Under the pieces are notes generated by a model. The model was not told the origin of the DNA and searched no databases. It saw only the letters and a program-made list of their open reading frames with translations. Positions 1 through 9,261 of a DNA stretch of 64,000 nt are shown piece after piece. Where the stretch lies: positions 248,001 through 312,000 of the forward strand of contig JADYYY010000007.1 of the NCBI GenBank assembly GCA_020853395.1, written 5' to 3'. The DNA comes from Acidobacteriota bacterium. Lineage in GTDB: Bacteria > Acidobacteriota > Vicinamibacteria > Vicinamibacterales > SCN-69-37. How positions within the stretch are numbered: position 1 is the stretch's first letter; each line of letters starts with the position of its first letter. The position numbers and the translations under genes are program-made.

Positions 1-60
1 CCGACCCTCGCGCCGGATGCGCCGCGCGGCTACATCGCCTTCGCGCTGCCGTCGAAGTGA
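1..60 (+). CDS. 3' end of an upstream CDS (partial)
   Basis: Frame 1 is open from the first base to a TGA at 58-60 and encodes 19 residues ending in ALPSK. Only the tail is present, so no family can be assigned. The stop lies 10 bp before the ATG of the RraA-like gene on the same strand, so the two are probably co-transcribed. Confidence 0.6.
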   Translation, partial: PTLAPDAPRGYIAFALPSK

Positions 61-70
61 GATCGCCATC

Positions 71-799
71 ATGCTGAGATCGTTCACCGTCTTCATCGTC
101 GTCGTCCTCGCGCTCGCAGTCACGGTACACCGGCCGCTGGCCCAGACCGATCCGCTCATCGCCGGGTTCAAGAAGACGTACCCGGCGTCCGTGTCGGACG
201 CGGTCGAGATCGTGACCGGCCGCAACGGCGCGATGGGGCACGACATGAAGCTGGTGAACGGCACGTCGATCGTGGGGCGGGCCGTGACGGCGCTCGTCAG
301 GCCCGCCCCGCCCGAGCAGGCCACGCCGGCGCTCGCGACGAAGCACTCGGTCGAGATGATCGACAACGCGCGCGTCGGCGACGTCGGCGTGATCGTGATG
401 GAGGGCACGCTCGACATCGCGGCGATGGGCAACCTGATGGCCACCGGCGCCAAGGCGCGCGGCATGGCGGGCGTCGTCCTCGACGGCGCCATCCGCGACG
501 TCTGGGACATCCGGCGCATGGGCCTGACGGTCTTCGCGCGCTCGGTGTCGCCGCGCACGGCGGTGGGCCACTACGCCACGGTCGCCCGCGATGTGCCGGT
601 CGAATGCGGCGGCATCACCGTTCGGCCCGGCGACATCATCGTCGGCGACGAGGACGGCGTGGTCGTCGTACCCCAGGAACGCGCGGCCGAGGTGCTCAAG
701 GCCGCCCAAGATATCGACGCCCGCGAATCCGGCATGTTCCCGTTCATCCGCAGGTTCAAGTCGCTGCAGAAGGCGATCGAGACGTTCAACAGAATCTGA
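71..799 (+). CDS. Secreted RraA-family protein (HMG aldolase/RraA fold)
   Basis: This 242-aa protein has an N-terminal signal peptide (hydrophobic residues about 7-23, ending ...RPLAQ) and then a full RraA-like domain. The family signature is clear: the GMAGVVLDGAIRD block at about 131-143, with the Arg142-Asp143 pair that binds substrate and metal in RraA and HMG/CHA aldolases, and a GDIIVGDEDGVVVVP block near the C terminus. Members are either class II pyruvate aldolases or RNase E regulators; export makes a catabolic aldolase-type role more likely than RNase E inhibition (inference). I chose the ATG at 71 because the upstream in-frame start would add 18 basic residues ahead of the signal peptide. 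It follows a partial gene by 10 bp. Confidence 0.82.
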   Translation: MLRSFTVFIVVVLALAVTVHRPLAQTDPLIAGFKKTYPASVSDAVEIVTGRNGAMGHDMKLVNGTSIVGRAVTALVRPAPPEQATPALATKHSVEMIDNARVGDVGVIVMEGTLDIAAMGNLMATGAKARGMAGVVLDGAIRDVWDIRRMGLTVFARSVSPRTAVGHYATVARDVPVECGGITVRPGDIIVGDEDGVVVVPQERAAEVLKAAQDIDARESGMFPFIRRFKSLQKAIETFNRI

Positions 800-955
800 A
801 CGCTCACCGACCGACCCGCAGTCGACCCAAACCTCCGCACCAGCCGCAGCGCCTCGAGGAGCGCATTCCACGTGACGGGGCGGACGGTCGTCATCGGCAC
901 GAGCGGCGGTGGATCGATCATGCGCGGGAGTGCGATGATGTGCCCACTGCACGCC

Positions 956-2047
956 ATGAGCCGTCCACGCGGATCGCCGTTCGCGCTCGCCGTCGTCGTC
1001 GTGCTGTATCTCGCGGTGCAGGCGACGGCGCAGTCGCCGCGCTACACGGCGCGCCAGATCGGTGACATCGTCGAACTGCGCGACGCGCGGGCCGACGTGA
1101 AGGTGTCGGTGCTGACGCCGGTCAGCAACGCCTACGAGATCGTCGTCAAAGGCCAGGACATCCTGCGCAAGCCGTTCGCGTCGCTCGACCAGTTGCGCGC
1201 GAGCCCCGGGCTGAACGGCGTGCCGCTGCTCTGGCCGTTCGCGAACCGGCTCGATGAGCAGGCGTTCTACGCGAACGGCACGAAGTACTCGTTCGATCCA
1301 GGGATCGGCAACACCGGGCGCGGCGCGATCCCGATCCATGGATACCTGACGAGCGCGCGCGACTGGAAGGTCGTCGAGGCCAACGCCGGCGCCAGCGGCG
1401 CGTGGGTCACGAGCCGGCTCGAGTTCTTCCGCAATCCCCGATACATGAAGCAGTTCCCGTTCGCCCACGTCCTGACGATGACGTATCGGCTGTCGGACGG
1501 CCGGCTGGAAGTGCGCACGAGAATCGAGAACCTGAGCCAGGAGCCGCTGCCGGTGACGATCGGGTTCCATCCGTACTGCCAGCTCACCGACTCGGCGCGC
1601 GACGCGTGGACGCTCTCGCTCGCGGCGCGCACGCACTGGCGGCTCGACGACCGAAAGATCCCGACGGGCGAAAACGAGCCGATCGAGCGCCTGCTGCCGG
1701 CGCCCGCCCGCGTGCCGCTCGCCGGCGTGGCGCTCGACGACGTCTTCAGCGATCTCGTGCGCGACGCGGACGGACGCGCCACCATGACGCTCTCCGGCGT
1801 GCGGCAGGCGATCGACGTCGCGCTCGGTCCGAAGTTCCGGACCGTCGTCGTCTACACGCCGCCACTCGGCGGCCGGGGTGCGACAGGCTCGCCCGCCGAA
1901 GCGCGCGGCAGCATCGCGATCGAACCGATGGCCGGCATCACGGATGCGATGAACCTGGCCCATCGCGGGCTTTACAGGGATCTGCAGAGCATCCCGCCGG
2001 GCGGCGTCTGGGACGAGAGCTTCTGGATCACACCGCGCGGCTTCTAG
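956..2047 (+). CDS. Secreted aldose 1-epimerase (galactose mutarotase) family protein
   Basis: The mature part shows the galactose mutarotase-like fold: PLLWPFANRLDEQAF near residues 65-80 resembles the family's N-x-R segment, and IPIHGYL and TIGFHPYCQL supply the two expected His residues. These enzymes interconvert alpha and beta anomers of aldoses. From the ATG at 956 the protein begins with a good signal peptide (hydrophobic core ALAVVVVLYLAV, cut after TAQ), so it should act in the periplasm. In-frame starts at 872 (GTG, with GAGGAG ten bases upstream) and 920 (ATG) would give a longer N terminus; the start is uncertain. Together with the secreted RraA and DUF1080 proteins and galK at 33 kb it fits sugar processing. 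Confidence 0.8.
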   Translation: MSRPRGSPFALAVVVVLYLAVQATAQSPRYTARQIGDIVELRDARADVKVSVLTPVSNAYEIVVKGQDILRKPFASLDQLRASPGLNGVPLLWPFANRLDEQAFYANGTKYSFDPGIGNTGRGAIPIHGYLTSARDWKVVEANAGASGAWVTSRLEFFRNPRYMKQFPFAHVLTMTYRLSDGRLEVRTRIENLSQEPLPVTIGFHPYCQLTDSARDAWTLSLAARTHWRLDDRKIPTGENEPIERLLPAPARVPLAGVALDDVFSDLVRDADGRATMTLSGVRQAIDVALGPKFRTVVVYTPPLGGRGATGSPAEARGSIAIEPMAGITDAMNLAHRGLYRDLQSIPPGGVWDESFWITPRGF

Positions 2048-2101
2048 CGGAGCCGGTCGTTTCCTGTAGAATGCGAGCTTCCAGAACTCGAGGGAGGACC
2101 C

Positions 2102-2857
2102 ATGAGAGTGACCGCATCCCTGTTCGCGGCTGGCCTCGTCGTCGCGCTCGGCCTCGTCGCCACCCCGCTCGCCCAGAGCGCGCCGCCTGCGGGCTTCGTC
2201 TCCATTTTCAACGGCAAGGACCTGACCGGCTGGAAGATCCCCGAGGGCGACGGCGGTCACTGGAAGGTCGTCGGCGGAGTGATCGACTACGACGCCAGCA
2301 GCGAAGCCAAGGACAAGAACCTCTGGACGGTCAAGTCGTACAAGAACTTCGAGCTGATGGTCGACTGGCGGATCAAGGAAGTCGTCTACATCAACAAGAA
2401 CATGAAGATCGTCATGCCGGACGGCACGAACAAGAAGAACGCCGACGGCAAGGAGATCAACATGGCGGTCCCGGACTCCGATTCCGGCATCGTCCCGCGC
2501 GGATTCGGCAAGGCGCAGTTCAACATCTGGAACTGGCCGGTGGGATCGGGCGAGATGTACGGGTACCGCACGGACGCGAAGTCGACGCCGGAGATGCGCC
2601 GCAACGCAACGCCGCGGATGAACGCGGACAAGAACATCGGCGAGTGGAACACGTTCCACATCACGGTGGTCGGCAACACGGTCATGTGCCAGCTCAACGG
2701 ACAGACCGTGATCCCGAAGTGGACGCTGCCGGATCTGCCGGCCGAGGGCCCGATCGGCCTCCAGCACCACGGCGGCCCGAAGGGACCGGACGGCATCTAC
2801 AGCGGCATTCCCGCCCTGCTCCAGTACCGCAACATCTACGTGAAGGAAATGCCGTAG
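2102..2857 (+). CDS. Secreted DUF1080 (3-keto-disaccharide hydrolase-like) protein
   Basis: The 251-aa protein has a signal peptide (residues 1-24, ending PLAQSA) and one DUF1080 domain of concanavalin-like beta-sandwich type. Typical blocks are FNGKDLTGWK at about 38-47, GEWNTFHITVVGNTVMCQLNG in the second half and GPIGLQHHGG near the end. DUF1080 members include 3-keto-glycoside hydrolases, and they are very often encoded beside Gfo/Idh dehydrogenases and TIM-barrel isomerases, as here. The start has a strong Shine-Dalgarno (GGGAGG, 5 nt before the ATG), and a TAGAAT hexamer lies about 30 bp upstream. Repeat array A1 begins right after the stop codon. Confidence 0.88.
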   Translation: MRVTASLFAAGLVVALGLVATPLAQSAPPAGFVSIFNGKDLTGWKIPEGDGGHWKVVGGVIDYDASSEAKDKNLWTVKSYKNFELMVDWRIKEVVYINKNMKIVMPDGTNKKNADGKEINMAVPDSDSGIVPRGFGKAQFNIWNWPVGSGEMYGYRTDAKSTPEMRRNATPRMNADKNIGEWNTFHITVVGNTVMCQLNGQTVIPKWTLPDLPAEGPIGLQHHGGPKGPDGIYSGIPALLQYRNIYVKEMP

Positions 2858-2996
2858 ACGGGTACGACTGGTACGACAGGAACGGCGGGTACGGCGGGTA
2901 CGAGGAACGAACTGGCGCGGGTCAACTTCGTTCGGGTACGACAGATACGACGGGTACGACAGGTCCAAGGAACGAACTGACGCAGGTCAGCTTTGC
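2858..2996 (+). repeat. Family A intergenic array A1 (two units, head at left)
   Basis: Starting on the base after the DUF1080 stop codon there are runs of a 9-bp unit of the form GGTACGACn, each run followed by a tail containing GAACGAACTGACGCGGGTC-like sequence and ending in CAGCTTT. Two degenerate units are present. The 9-mer end abuts the gene and the tail points away from it. No matching opposite arm is seen before the next gene at 3557. Confidence 0.85.
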
Positions 2997-3556
2997 TCTG
3001 ACAGCCGGATCGCGGGTGGGTTCCGGCCGAGGTGTGCGGGATCGAGTGTTCGGTGTAACGCCGGCAGACCGCGCCGCCGTGGAGCGCCGCGATGTAGATT
3101 CCGCTATGGACGGTCCGGAGTGGGGTCGTGAGCGTCGGCCGTCGCGGGCGGCGACGACGGCGTTCGATTCCTTGGCGCGGGGTCGCGCGGCGTGACGCGC
3201 GTGGCGGCTCGGGCGGAGGGTGCGGATACGGGGTGCGACGGCGTCCAGTTGACGTCAGGCAGCACCATCAGGATGCCGACGAGGCCGGCACACGTCCATC
3301 GTCCTGGTTTCATTGGCTGAGGAGCCTTTCCCGCGAGGCTGCCCCCAGTCTGGCGGCCGCGCGGCCTTGCTGTGCGGCGCGGAGCTCGGCTGTCCATCGC
3401 CGGACTTCGTGCGCGCGTTTCGATCCCGATTGGAATGCCTGCGGCGGCGCTGCGTCAAGCACTTTCGCGGGTTGTCCGCGTAGGTGGCCCGACGCGTGCG
3501 ATTCGCGACTCTGTGGCCGCGGGTTGTCTTATGCTGCCCTCTGACGGAGGCCTCCC
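2997..3556. other. 560-bp gap with no recognised gene
   Basis: Between array A1 and the Gfo/Idh gene I find no recognisable protein, RNA gene or repeat. Short arginine-rich open frames occur on both strands but look like GC-driven shadows. A GACGGAGG Shine-Dalgarno-like element lies near the right end, before the ATG at 3557. Degenerate cargo of the A1 array is possible, but nothing supports it directly. Confidence 0.5.
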
Positions 3557-4903
3557 ATGATCGAACGGCGTCGCGTCATCACCCGGCGTGAGTTCGTCGG
3601 CGGAACGCTTTCGGCGGTGGGTCTGGCCGCCGCCCCGGCAATCCTGCGCGGCCGGGGGCTGAACGACAAGCTCGACATCGCGATCATCGGCGCCGGCGGC
3701 CGGGGCGCCGCGAACCTCAAGGGCGTCGCGTCCGAGAACATCGTCGCGCTCTGCGACGTGAACCGGACGGCCCTCGATCAGGCCGCCGCCGCGTTCCCTG
3801 CCGCGAAACGCTACGCCGATCTCCGCAAGGTGTTCGACGACGCGCGCGGGTTCGACGCCGCGGTGGTCAGCACCTGTGAGCACACGCACGCGTTCGCGAC
3901 GATGCTGGCGCTCGAGCACGGCAAGCACGTCTACTGCGAGAAGCCGCTCGCCTACAACATCTGGGAGACGCGCCGCGTGCGCGAGAAGGCGGCCACGGCC
4001 AAGGTCGCGACGCAGATGGGCATCCAGATCCACGCCGGCGACAACTACCGGCGCGTGGTGGAGCTGGTGCGGAGCGGCGCCATCGGCCCCGTGCGCGAGG
4101 TGCACGTCTGGGTCGGCCGATCGTGGGGTCTACAGAGCCGCGAGGCGGCCGAGCGCAACAAGGACGTCGTGTTCGTCGCCGAACGGCCCGGCCCTGAGCC
4201 TGCACCGGCCGATCTCGACTGGGATCTGTGGCTTGGCCCCGCACCGGCGCGACCCTTCAACTCGGTGTACGTGCCTGGTCCGAAGTGGTACCGCTGGTGG
4301 GATTTCGGCAGCGGGACCATGAGCGATCTGGGGAGCCACTGGAACGACTTGCCCTTCTGGGCGCTGGAACTCGACGCGCCGCTCACCGTCGAGGCGTCGA
4401 CGGCGATGCGGCACCCGGACCTGGCGCCCGCGACGATGAGCGCCACCTACGAGTACGGCGCGCGAGGCGATCTGCCGCCGGTCACGCTCACGTTCTACCA
4501 GGGCGAGATGAAGCCGCAAGTCTGGGCCGAGGGCCGGATCCCGCAATGGCCGAGCGGCTGCCTCTTCGTCGGCAGCAAGGGCATGGTGCTCTCCGACCAC
4601 TCGAAGCACGTGCTGCTGCCGGAGCACGCGTTCGCCGGCTTCGTGCGACCGCCGCAGACGATCGAGAAATCGCCGGGACATTACGCCGAGTGGATCGATG
4701 CCTGCAAGACCGGCAAGCCGACCTCGGCGGATTTCCAGTACTCTGGCTGGCTGACCGAAGCCAACCATCTCGGCAACGTCGCGCTCAGGGTCGGCAGGAA
4801 GATCGAGTGGGACAAGGGGCGCATGCGCGCGACGAACGCGCCGGAGGCCGAGCGGTTCATTCGGCGCGAGTACCGCAGCGGCTGGCGCGACATCCTCGGC
4901 TGA
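3557..4903 (+). CDS. Gfo/Idh/MocA family oxidoreductase with Tat signal
   Basis: This 448-aa NAD(P)-dependent oxidoreductase starts with a twin-arginine signal ([20 protein letters not shown], about residues 10-29), so the folded, cofactor-loaded enzyme is expected in the periplasm. The Rossmann motif [14 protein letters not shown] is at about 45-58, and the family Glu-Lys-Pro motif appears in YCEKPLAYN at about 129-137. The long C-terminal part with [20 protein letters not shown] is typical of the exported, glycosidase-associated or sugar-oxidising branch in Acidobacteriota, Planctomycetota and Bacteroidota. It faces a convergent sugar isomerase-like gene 13 bp away; the substrate is probably a sugar or inositol-like polyol (inference). 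Confidence 0.88.
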   Translation: MIERRRVITRREFVGGTLSAVGLAAAPAILRGRGLNDKLDIAIIGAGGRGAANLKGVASENIVALCDVNRTALDQAAAAFPAAKRYADLRKVFDDARGFDAAVVSTCEHTHAFATMLALEHGKHVYCEKPLAYNIWETRRVREKAATAKVATQMGIQIHAGDNYRRVVELVRSGAIGPVREVHVWVGRSWGLQSREAAERNKDVVFVAERPGPEPAPADLDWDLWLGPAPARPFNSVYVPGPKWYRWWDFGSGTMSDLGSHWNDLPFWALELDAPLTVEASTAMRHPDLAPATMSATYEYGARGDLPPVTLTFYQGEMKPQVWAEGRIPQWPSGCLFVGSKGMVLSDHSKHVLLPEHAFAGFVRPPQTIEKSPGHYAEWIDACKTGKPTSADFQYSGWLTEANHLGNVALRVGRKIEWDKGRMRATNAPEAERFIRREYRSGWRDILG

Positions 4904-4916
4904 ACGTCGCCGACCG

Positions 4917-5948
4917 TCACTTGCCGTCGCGTATCAGCGACAGCCGGGCAGCCTGCTCGGCGAGCGTGAGGTCGATCGGCGCTTCGATCGTCATCCAGCC
5001 GTTGTAGCCGACCTGGTCGAGCGCCGTCCTGACGATCGGCCATCGCACGCTGCCCTCACGCAGGTTCACGAACCTGCCCTGGCCGTCGGGATCAGCCGGG
5101 TCGAGCCAATAGTCCTTGACGTGTACCTTCGCGAGCAACGGCCCGAGCGTGAGGATCCACTCTTCAGGCCGGCTGTACTTCACGTGGTTGCCGATGTCGT
5201 AGTACGCGCGCACCCACGGGCTCTGGAACGAGGCGACGAAGTGTTGGAAGTACGCCGGGCTCGGCCAGAGGTTGTTCCACACGTTCTCGAGCGCGATCAC
5301 GACGCGCAGCCGCTCGGCGAGCGGGATGAGGCGCGCGACGAGCGGCACCGACGCATCGACCGCGTGGTTCTGCGCGCGGATGTACTCCGAGTACGGCGCG
5401 TTGTCGCCGGCGACGACGCGGCGGACGTGTCCCGTCCGCTCGTCGAACTCGATCTGGAACTCCCACGGCCTGGGCATGAGCAGGCCGCCCTTCTGTCCGC
5501 TGCCGCCCGGCGTGTGAGCGTCCACACGGCACGGCACGAGCAGCACGGCGTCGGCGCCGAGCGCCGCGGCCGACCGCAGCGCATCTTCGGTCACGGCGTA
5601 GCTCTGATCGACCTGGCTCCGATCCTGGCTGTTGAACGCCGCCGATCCGCGAAGCACGGAGTGGATGCGGAGCCCGATCGACTCGGCCGCCTTACGGACC
5701 TCTTCGGCCTCGGCAGGCGGCACGATGCGGCTCTCGATGCCGTCGAAGCCGGCAGCCTTGGCATCGGCGAGCGACTGGGGCGTCGGGCGTTCCTGGATCA
5801 TCGCGATCCGGAGAACCGTCGTGAACGGCGCGGCGGCGCGGGGGGCGTCGACGGTCGCCCGCGCGCTCACCGCCTGTGCCGCGCCGGCGCCGATGACCGC
5901 GCCCACCGATGATGTGAGGAACTGACGACGGGTCGCGCGTGGTGTCAT
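4917..5948 (-). CDS. Sugar phosphate isomerase/epimerase-like TIM-barrel protein with Tat signal
   Basis: The 343-aa protein begins with a twin-arginine leader (PRATRRQFLTSSVGAVIGAG, about residues 3-22), followed by an AP-endonuclease-2-type TIM barrel. Metal-site segments are visible: ALENVWN (Glu), YYDIGNHV (Asp, His), VHVKDYW (His) and a final MTIEAP Glu. This family includes xylose isomerase-like enzymes and 3-keto-sugar epimerases or isomerases. I chose the ATG at 5948 because it places the Tat motif at the extreme N terminus; the 21 extra upstream residues are basic and unconvincing. It is convergent with the Gfo/Idh gene at 3557-4903, an association common in keto-sugar pathways. Confidence 0.83.
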   Translation of the reverse strand: MTPRATRRQFLTSSVGAVIGAGAAQAVSARATVDAPRAAAPFTTVLRIAMIQERPTPQSLADAKAAGFDGIESRIVPPAEAEEVRKAAESIGLRIHSVLRGSAAFNSQDRSQVDQSYAVTEDALRSAAALGADAVLLVPCRVDAHTPGGSGQKGGLLMPRPWEFQIEFDERTGHVRRVVAGDNAPYSEYIRAQNHAVDASVPLVARLIPLAERLRVVIALENVWNNLWPSPAYFQHFVASFQSPWVRAYYDIGNHVKYSRPEEWILTLGPLLAKVHVKDYWLDPADPDGQGRFVNLREGSVRWPIVRTALDQVGYNGWMTIEAPIDLTLAEQAARLSLIRDGK

Positions 5949-6123
5949 GACTCCCCAACGTGGCCGGCGCATCGTCGATCGCCGCGACGCAGGCCGCCGT
6001 CCGGCGGCCATTCCCCGCGGAGTGTATCAGCCGAACTTGCCCGCCGGACGTGTCATGACGGCACCGTGCCGTAGCGCCGCCCGAGATGCGCCGCGCCGCG
6101 TCGCGCCTACGGATCGCGGAGCG

Positions 6124-7191
6124 CTACTCCTTGTACTCCTTGGCGCTCTCGTCGAGCGTCATGAGGACCTTGCCGGCCGGAACGCGGGCGCGCAGGGTCT
6201 CGAGCTCGTCCATGCCGCCGGCTAGCGGCAGCGCGACCTGTCCACCGAGCGCCGCCGACCGGTACAACGCCGCCATGATCTCGAACCCTTGAAAGGCGCG
6301 ATCGAAGCTCGCCGGATGTGGCCTGTTCTCGTCGTCGAGCCAGTCCGCCATTTCCTGAACGTACGGCGCCATGTCGTGGTCGTAGTCCATGCCGCCGGGA
6401 CCTGAGAGCACGCCGTCCTTCGTGACGGCGCGCCAGCCGCTGCCGGTGTGCACTTCGGCGTACCCCTCGGTCCCCTGCGCGCCGATCCGGGCCTTGCGCC
6501 ACCAGTACGGAACCTCGGGAACGTCCGGCGCGCCGGCGCCGCAGTCGTACACGCCGCGCACGCCATTGCCGAAATGCACGACGCCGGCGACGTAGTCGGG
6601 CGACGCGTGGATGTCGGCGAGCTTGCCGCGTCCGGCCGCCTGTCCCATCGCCCATTCGGCCGGCTGGTAGTCGTTGAACCAGCAGGTGTAGTCGATGAGG
6701 TGGCTGAGCATGTGCGCCGCCCAGCCCGTGGCCGTGCCGTAGACCGTGTAGACGCGGCCGATCGCTCCGCTCGCGATGATCTCCTTGACCTTCCGGTAGT
6801 GGTCGCCGTAGCGGTGCTGATGGCTCACCACCGCCTTGACGCCAGCCCGATCGAGCGCGCTCTTCATCGCGAGCGCCTCGAGGCTCGTCATCGCGACCGG
6901 CTTCTCGAACGCGATGAGCCGCGCGCCGCTCTCGATGCCGATCTGGACGAGCGGCAGGCGCAGGTTCGGCAGCGTACAGAAGCAGAACACGTCCGGCTTC
7001 GTTTCGCGCGCCAGCACCGCGGCATCCGTGCTCGTGCGCGGCCCCGCGAGCTTCGCGGCGGCCGCATCGAGCTTCGCCCGATCGATGTCGCACAGCCCGA
7101 CCAGCTCGAAATGCGGATTGCGGGCAAACGCCTGCGCGTGGTGCACGCCGCGTTTGCCCATCCCGACGACGACGACGCGATAGCGCGCCAT
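6124..7191 (-). CDS. Gfo/Idh/MocA family oxidoreductase (cytoplasmic)
   Basis: This 355-aa protein has no signal peptide. Its Rossmann motif is VVVGMGKRGVHHAQ at about 5-18, and the catalytic-region motif FEKPVAMT follows at about 96-103. The product is an NAD(P)-dependent sugar dehydrogenase of the Gfo/Idh/MocA family. The gene starts inside the stop codon of the upstream aminotransferase gene (TAATG, sharing base 7191), so the two are translationally coupled. A dehydrogenase followed by a DegT aminotransferase is the usual pair for turning a sugar hydroxyl into an amine through a keto intermediate (inference for this pair). The long open frame extending upstream is a shadow of the aminotransferase. 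Confidence 0.87.
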   Translation of the reverse strand: MARYRVVVVGMGKRGVHHAQAFARNPHFELVGLCDIDRAKLDAAAAKLAGPRTSTDAAVLARETKPDVFCFCTLPNLRLPLVQIGIESGARLIAFEKPVAMTSLEALAMKSALDRAGVKAVVSHQHRYGDHYRKVKEIIASGAIGRVYTVYGTATGWAAHMLSHLIDYTCWFNDYQPAEWAMGQAAGRGKLADIHASPDYVAGVVHFGNGVRGVYDCGAGAPDVPEVPYWWRKARIGAQGTEGYAEVHTGSGWRAVTKDGVLSGPGGMDYDHDMAPYVQEMADWLDDENRPHPASFDRAFQGFEIMAALYRSAALGGQVALPLAGGMDELETLRARVPAGKVLMTLDESAKEYKE

Positions 7192-8321
7192 TACTTCGCC
7201 GCCTTGTCCCACTCGAGAACCTTCGCGATCACGTAGTCGACCTCTTCGGCCTTCAGCTCGGGGAACATCGGCAGGCTGACGCACGACGCCGCGTTCCGCT
7301 CGGCGTGCTCCACCGAGCCGACGATGCGGGCGCCCTTGCCCCAGGGATAGCCCTCCTGCTCGTGGATGGCGATCGAGTAGTGCGTCTTCGCATCGACCCC
7401 GTGGGCCACGAGGAAGTCCACCAACTGGCCGCGGTGCGCCGGATTCTTCGTCTCGACGGCGTAGAGGTGGAAGACGTGCCGATAGCCGTGCCGCGCGTGC
7501 GGCAGCGTGATGTGCGAGGCGCCCTTCAACCCGGCGGTGTACCGCGCCGCCCACTGGATGCGCTGGTCATTCCACGCATGGATGTGCTTCAGCTTGGCGC
7601 TGAGCACGCCGGCGTGGAGGTCGTCGAGCCGGCTGTTGAACCCGAAGCTGTGGACGTTGCGCTTGGCCGATCCGTGGTTGCGCAGCTTGCGGACCTTGGC
7701 GTCGATATCCGCGTTGTTGGTGATCACGGCTCCGCCGTCGCCGAACGTCCCAAGGTTCTTTTGGATGATGAAGCTGACCGACACGGCGTCGCTCAGCTCG
7801 CCGATCGTGAACGTGTCGCCCGCGGCGTCGATCGCCTGCGCGTTGTCCTCGATCACCTTGAGGTGATGCTTGTCGGCGATCCTCCGGATGGCCGGCATGT
7901 CGGCGCATTGGCCGTACAAGTGGACGGGGACGATCGCCTTCGTCTTCGGCGTGATGGCGGCCTCGATCTTCGCCGGGTCGATGCACTTGGTCAGCGGATC
8001 GCAGTCGACGAACACGGCCGTCGCCCCGGCGATCCAGATCGCCTCGGCGGTCGCGAAGAACGTGTTGGGATGGGTGATGACCTCGTCGCCCTGGCCGATG
8101 CCCAGCGCCATCAGCGTCAGCCAGATGGAGTCGGTGCCGTTGCCGGTCCCAATCGCGTGCCGCATGCCGTGGAAGTCCGCGAGCTCCTTCTCGAACTGCT
8201 TGAGCATGGGCCCCTGGACGTACTCGCCGCTCTCGATGACGCGCTGGATATTGGCGTCGATCTCCTGCTTGATGTTGGTGTACTGCCGCACGTGTCCGTA
8301 GAAACCGACCTGCATCCGCAT
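7191..8321 (-). CDS. DegT/DnrJ/EryC1/StrS family PLP-dependent sugar aminotransferase
   Basis: The 376-aa protein matches the DegT family along its length: GTGNGTDSIWLTLMALGIG near residues 57-75 (PLP phosphate-binding region), VIEDNAQAIDA near 160-170 (the PLP-ring Asp), and SFIIQKNLGTFGDGGAV, which carries the Schiff-base lysine. Such enzymes aminate nucleotide-linked or free keto-sugars. A Shine-Dalgarno (GCAGGAG) precedes the ATG at 8321; the Met codon at 8315 is an alternative start. It is the first gene of a two-gene operon with the Gfo/Idh gene. A TAGACT -10-like hexamer lies 43 nt upstream, between the gene and array A2. Confidence 0.9.
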   Translation of the reverse strand: MRMQVGFYGHVRQYTNIKQEIDANIQRVIESGEYVQGPMLKQFEKELADFHGMRHAIGTGNGTDSIWLTLMALGIGQGDEVITHPNTFFATAEAIWIAGATAVFVDCDPLTKCIDPAKIEAAITPKTKAIVPVHLYGQCADMPAIRRIADKHHLKVIEDNAQAIDAAGDTFTIGELSDAVSVSFIIQKNLGTFGDGGAVITNNADIDAKVRKLRNHGSAKRNVHSFGFNSRLDDLHAGVLSAKLKHIHAWNDQRIQWAARYTAGLKGASHITLPHARHGYRHVFHLYAVETKNPAHRGQLVDFLVAHGVDAKTHYSIAIHEQEGYPWGKGARIVGSVEHAERNAASCVSLPMFPELKAEEVDYVIAKVLEWDKAAK

Positions 8322-8364
8322 TCTCCTGCTCTCGGGCCGTGCCCGACGACTCCGGAAATGTTTG

Positions 8365-8370
8365 AGTCTA
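8365..8370 (-). promoter_or_regulatory. Candidate -10 element of the DegT operon
   Basis: TAGACT (preceded by TA) reads on the minus strand 43 nt before the DegT start. The -35 region would fall into the first bases of array A2, so the array boundary sits right at the promoter. Confidence 0.4.
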
Positions 8371-8377
8371 TACCAGG

Positions 8378-8565
8378 ACGGGTACGACAGGTACGACCGG
8401 TGCGACGGGTACGACAGGCGAGAGGAACGGACTGACGCGGGTCATCTTTTCCCGGGTACGACGGGTGCGACCGGTACGACAGGTACGACGGGCGAGAGGA
8501 ACGGGCTGACGCGGGTCATCTTTTCCCGGGTACGACGGGTGCGACCGGTGCGACGGACGCGCGGA
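8378..8565 (+). repeat. Family A array A2 (left arm flanking a four-helix-bundle gene)
   Basis: Runs of GGTACGACn 9-mers are followed by GAACGnnCTGACGCGGGTC-type tails and CATCTTTTCCC. Two full units and a partial third are present. The 9-mer head is at the left, next to the DegT promoter, and the tails point right toward the four-helix-bundle gene. Array A3 carries the same repeat in the opposite orientation on the other side of that gene. Confidence 0.88.
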
Positions 8566-8786
8566 AAAGTACGGCAGATCGACAGAGGAGAGGAGCGCGC
8601 TGACGTGCTTCTTGCCGGACCAGCCGCGTGATTCAGGCGGCTGGTCCGCAGCGGAGGCCAGGGTCGTGGTGCAGACACTGCGATCTGGATCGAATCGCAG
8701 TACGAGGTTGCTTCAATCTCCCGTGCGCGGATGATGCGTGCGTCGTCTGTCGGCGAGCGGCACGGCCCGTGCATCGAGGACGCCGC

Positions 8787-9203
8787 GTGGGCGTCCGGAG
8801 CTATCGAGATCTGATCGCGTGGCAGCTCGCCGATGAATTCAAGCAGGAGGTCATCAATATCGTGCTGGCCAGCCAGGCCGCGCGCCAGGACGTCCACTAC
8901 CGCACGCAACTGTTCAACGCGGCGACTGCCGTCTCGAAGGATGTCGTGGAAGGTTTCCTTCGATACTCACCCGCCGAATTCAGCCGGTTCCTCGACTACG
9001 CGATCGGCTCGCTCGGAGAGGCGGAGGGGCGGCTCGTCGACGGCATCGACCTTCGGTTCTTCGACCGGCAGACCTGCCTGCCCGCCCTCCGCCTGGCCCG
9101 ACGCTGCCTCGTCGCCCTCGTCCGGCTGAAACAGAGCCAACGTCAGGCCACCCATCCCAAACCACGCCCCACCAGAACGCGCGACGCCCCTTCGAACACG
9201 TGA
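8787..9203 (+). CDS. Four-helix-bundle protein (S23/TIGR02436 family)
   Basis: From the GTG at 8787 the 138-aa protein has the four-helix-bundle layout seen in proteins encoded by 23S rRNA intervening sequences and in Avd accessory proteins of retroelements. Characteristic blocks are RDLIAWQLADEFKQEV (helix 1), NAATAVSKDVVEGFLR with the family's xxEGFxR motif, and EFSRFLDYAIGSLGEAEG (helix 3). A GAGGA Shine-Dalgarno is six bases upstream. The basic tail (KPRPTRTRD...) looks disordered. The gene sits alone between inverted repeat arrays A2 and A3. Its function is unknown; rRNA or nucleic-acid binding is the usual inference for the family. A second, divergent member lies at 50928-51302, also between arrays. 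Confidence 0.82.
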   Translation: MGVRSYRDLIAWQLADEFKQEVINIVLASQAARQDVHYRTQLFNAATAVSKDVVEGFLRYSPAEFSRFLDYAIGSLGEAEGRLVDGIDLRFFDRQTCLPALRLARRCLVALVRLKQSQRQATHPKPRPTRTRDAPSNT

Positions 9204-9261
9204 ATCGCACCACTCCGCTCTCGCCGCACCTCACACCAGACGAACATCTGGCGACCGCCTT

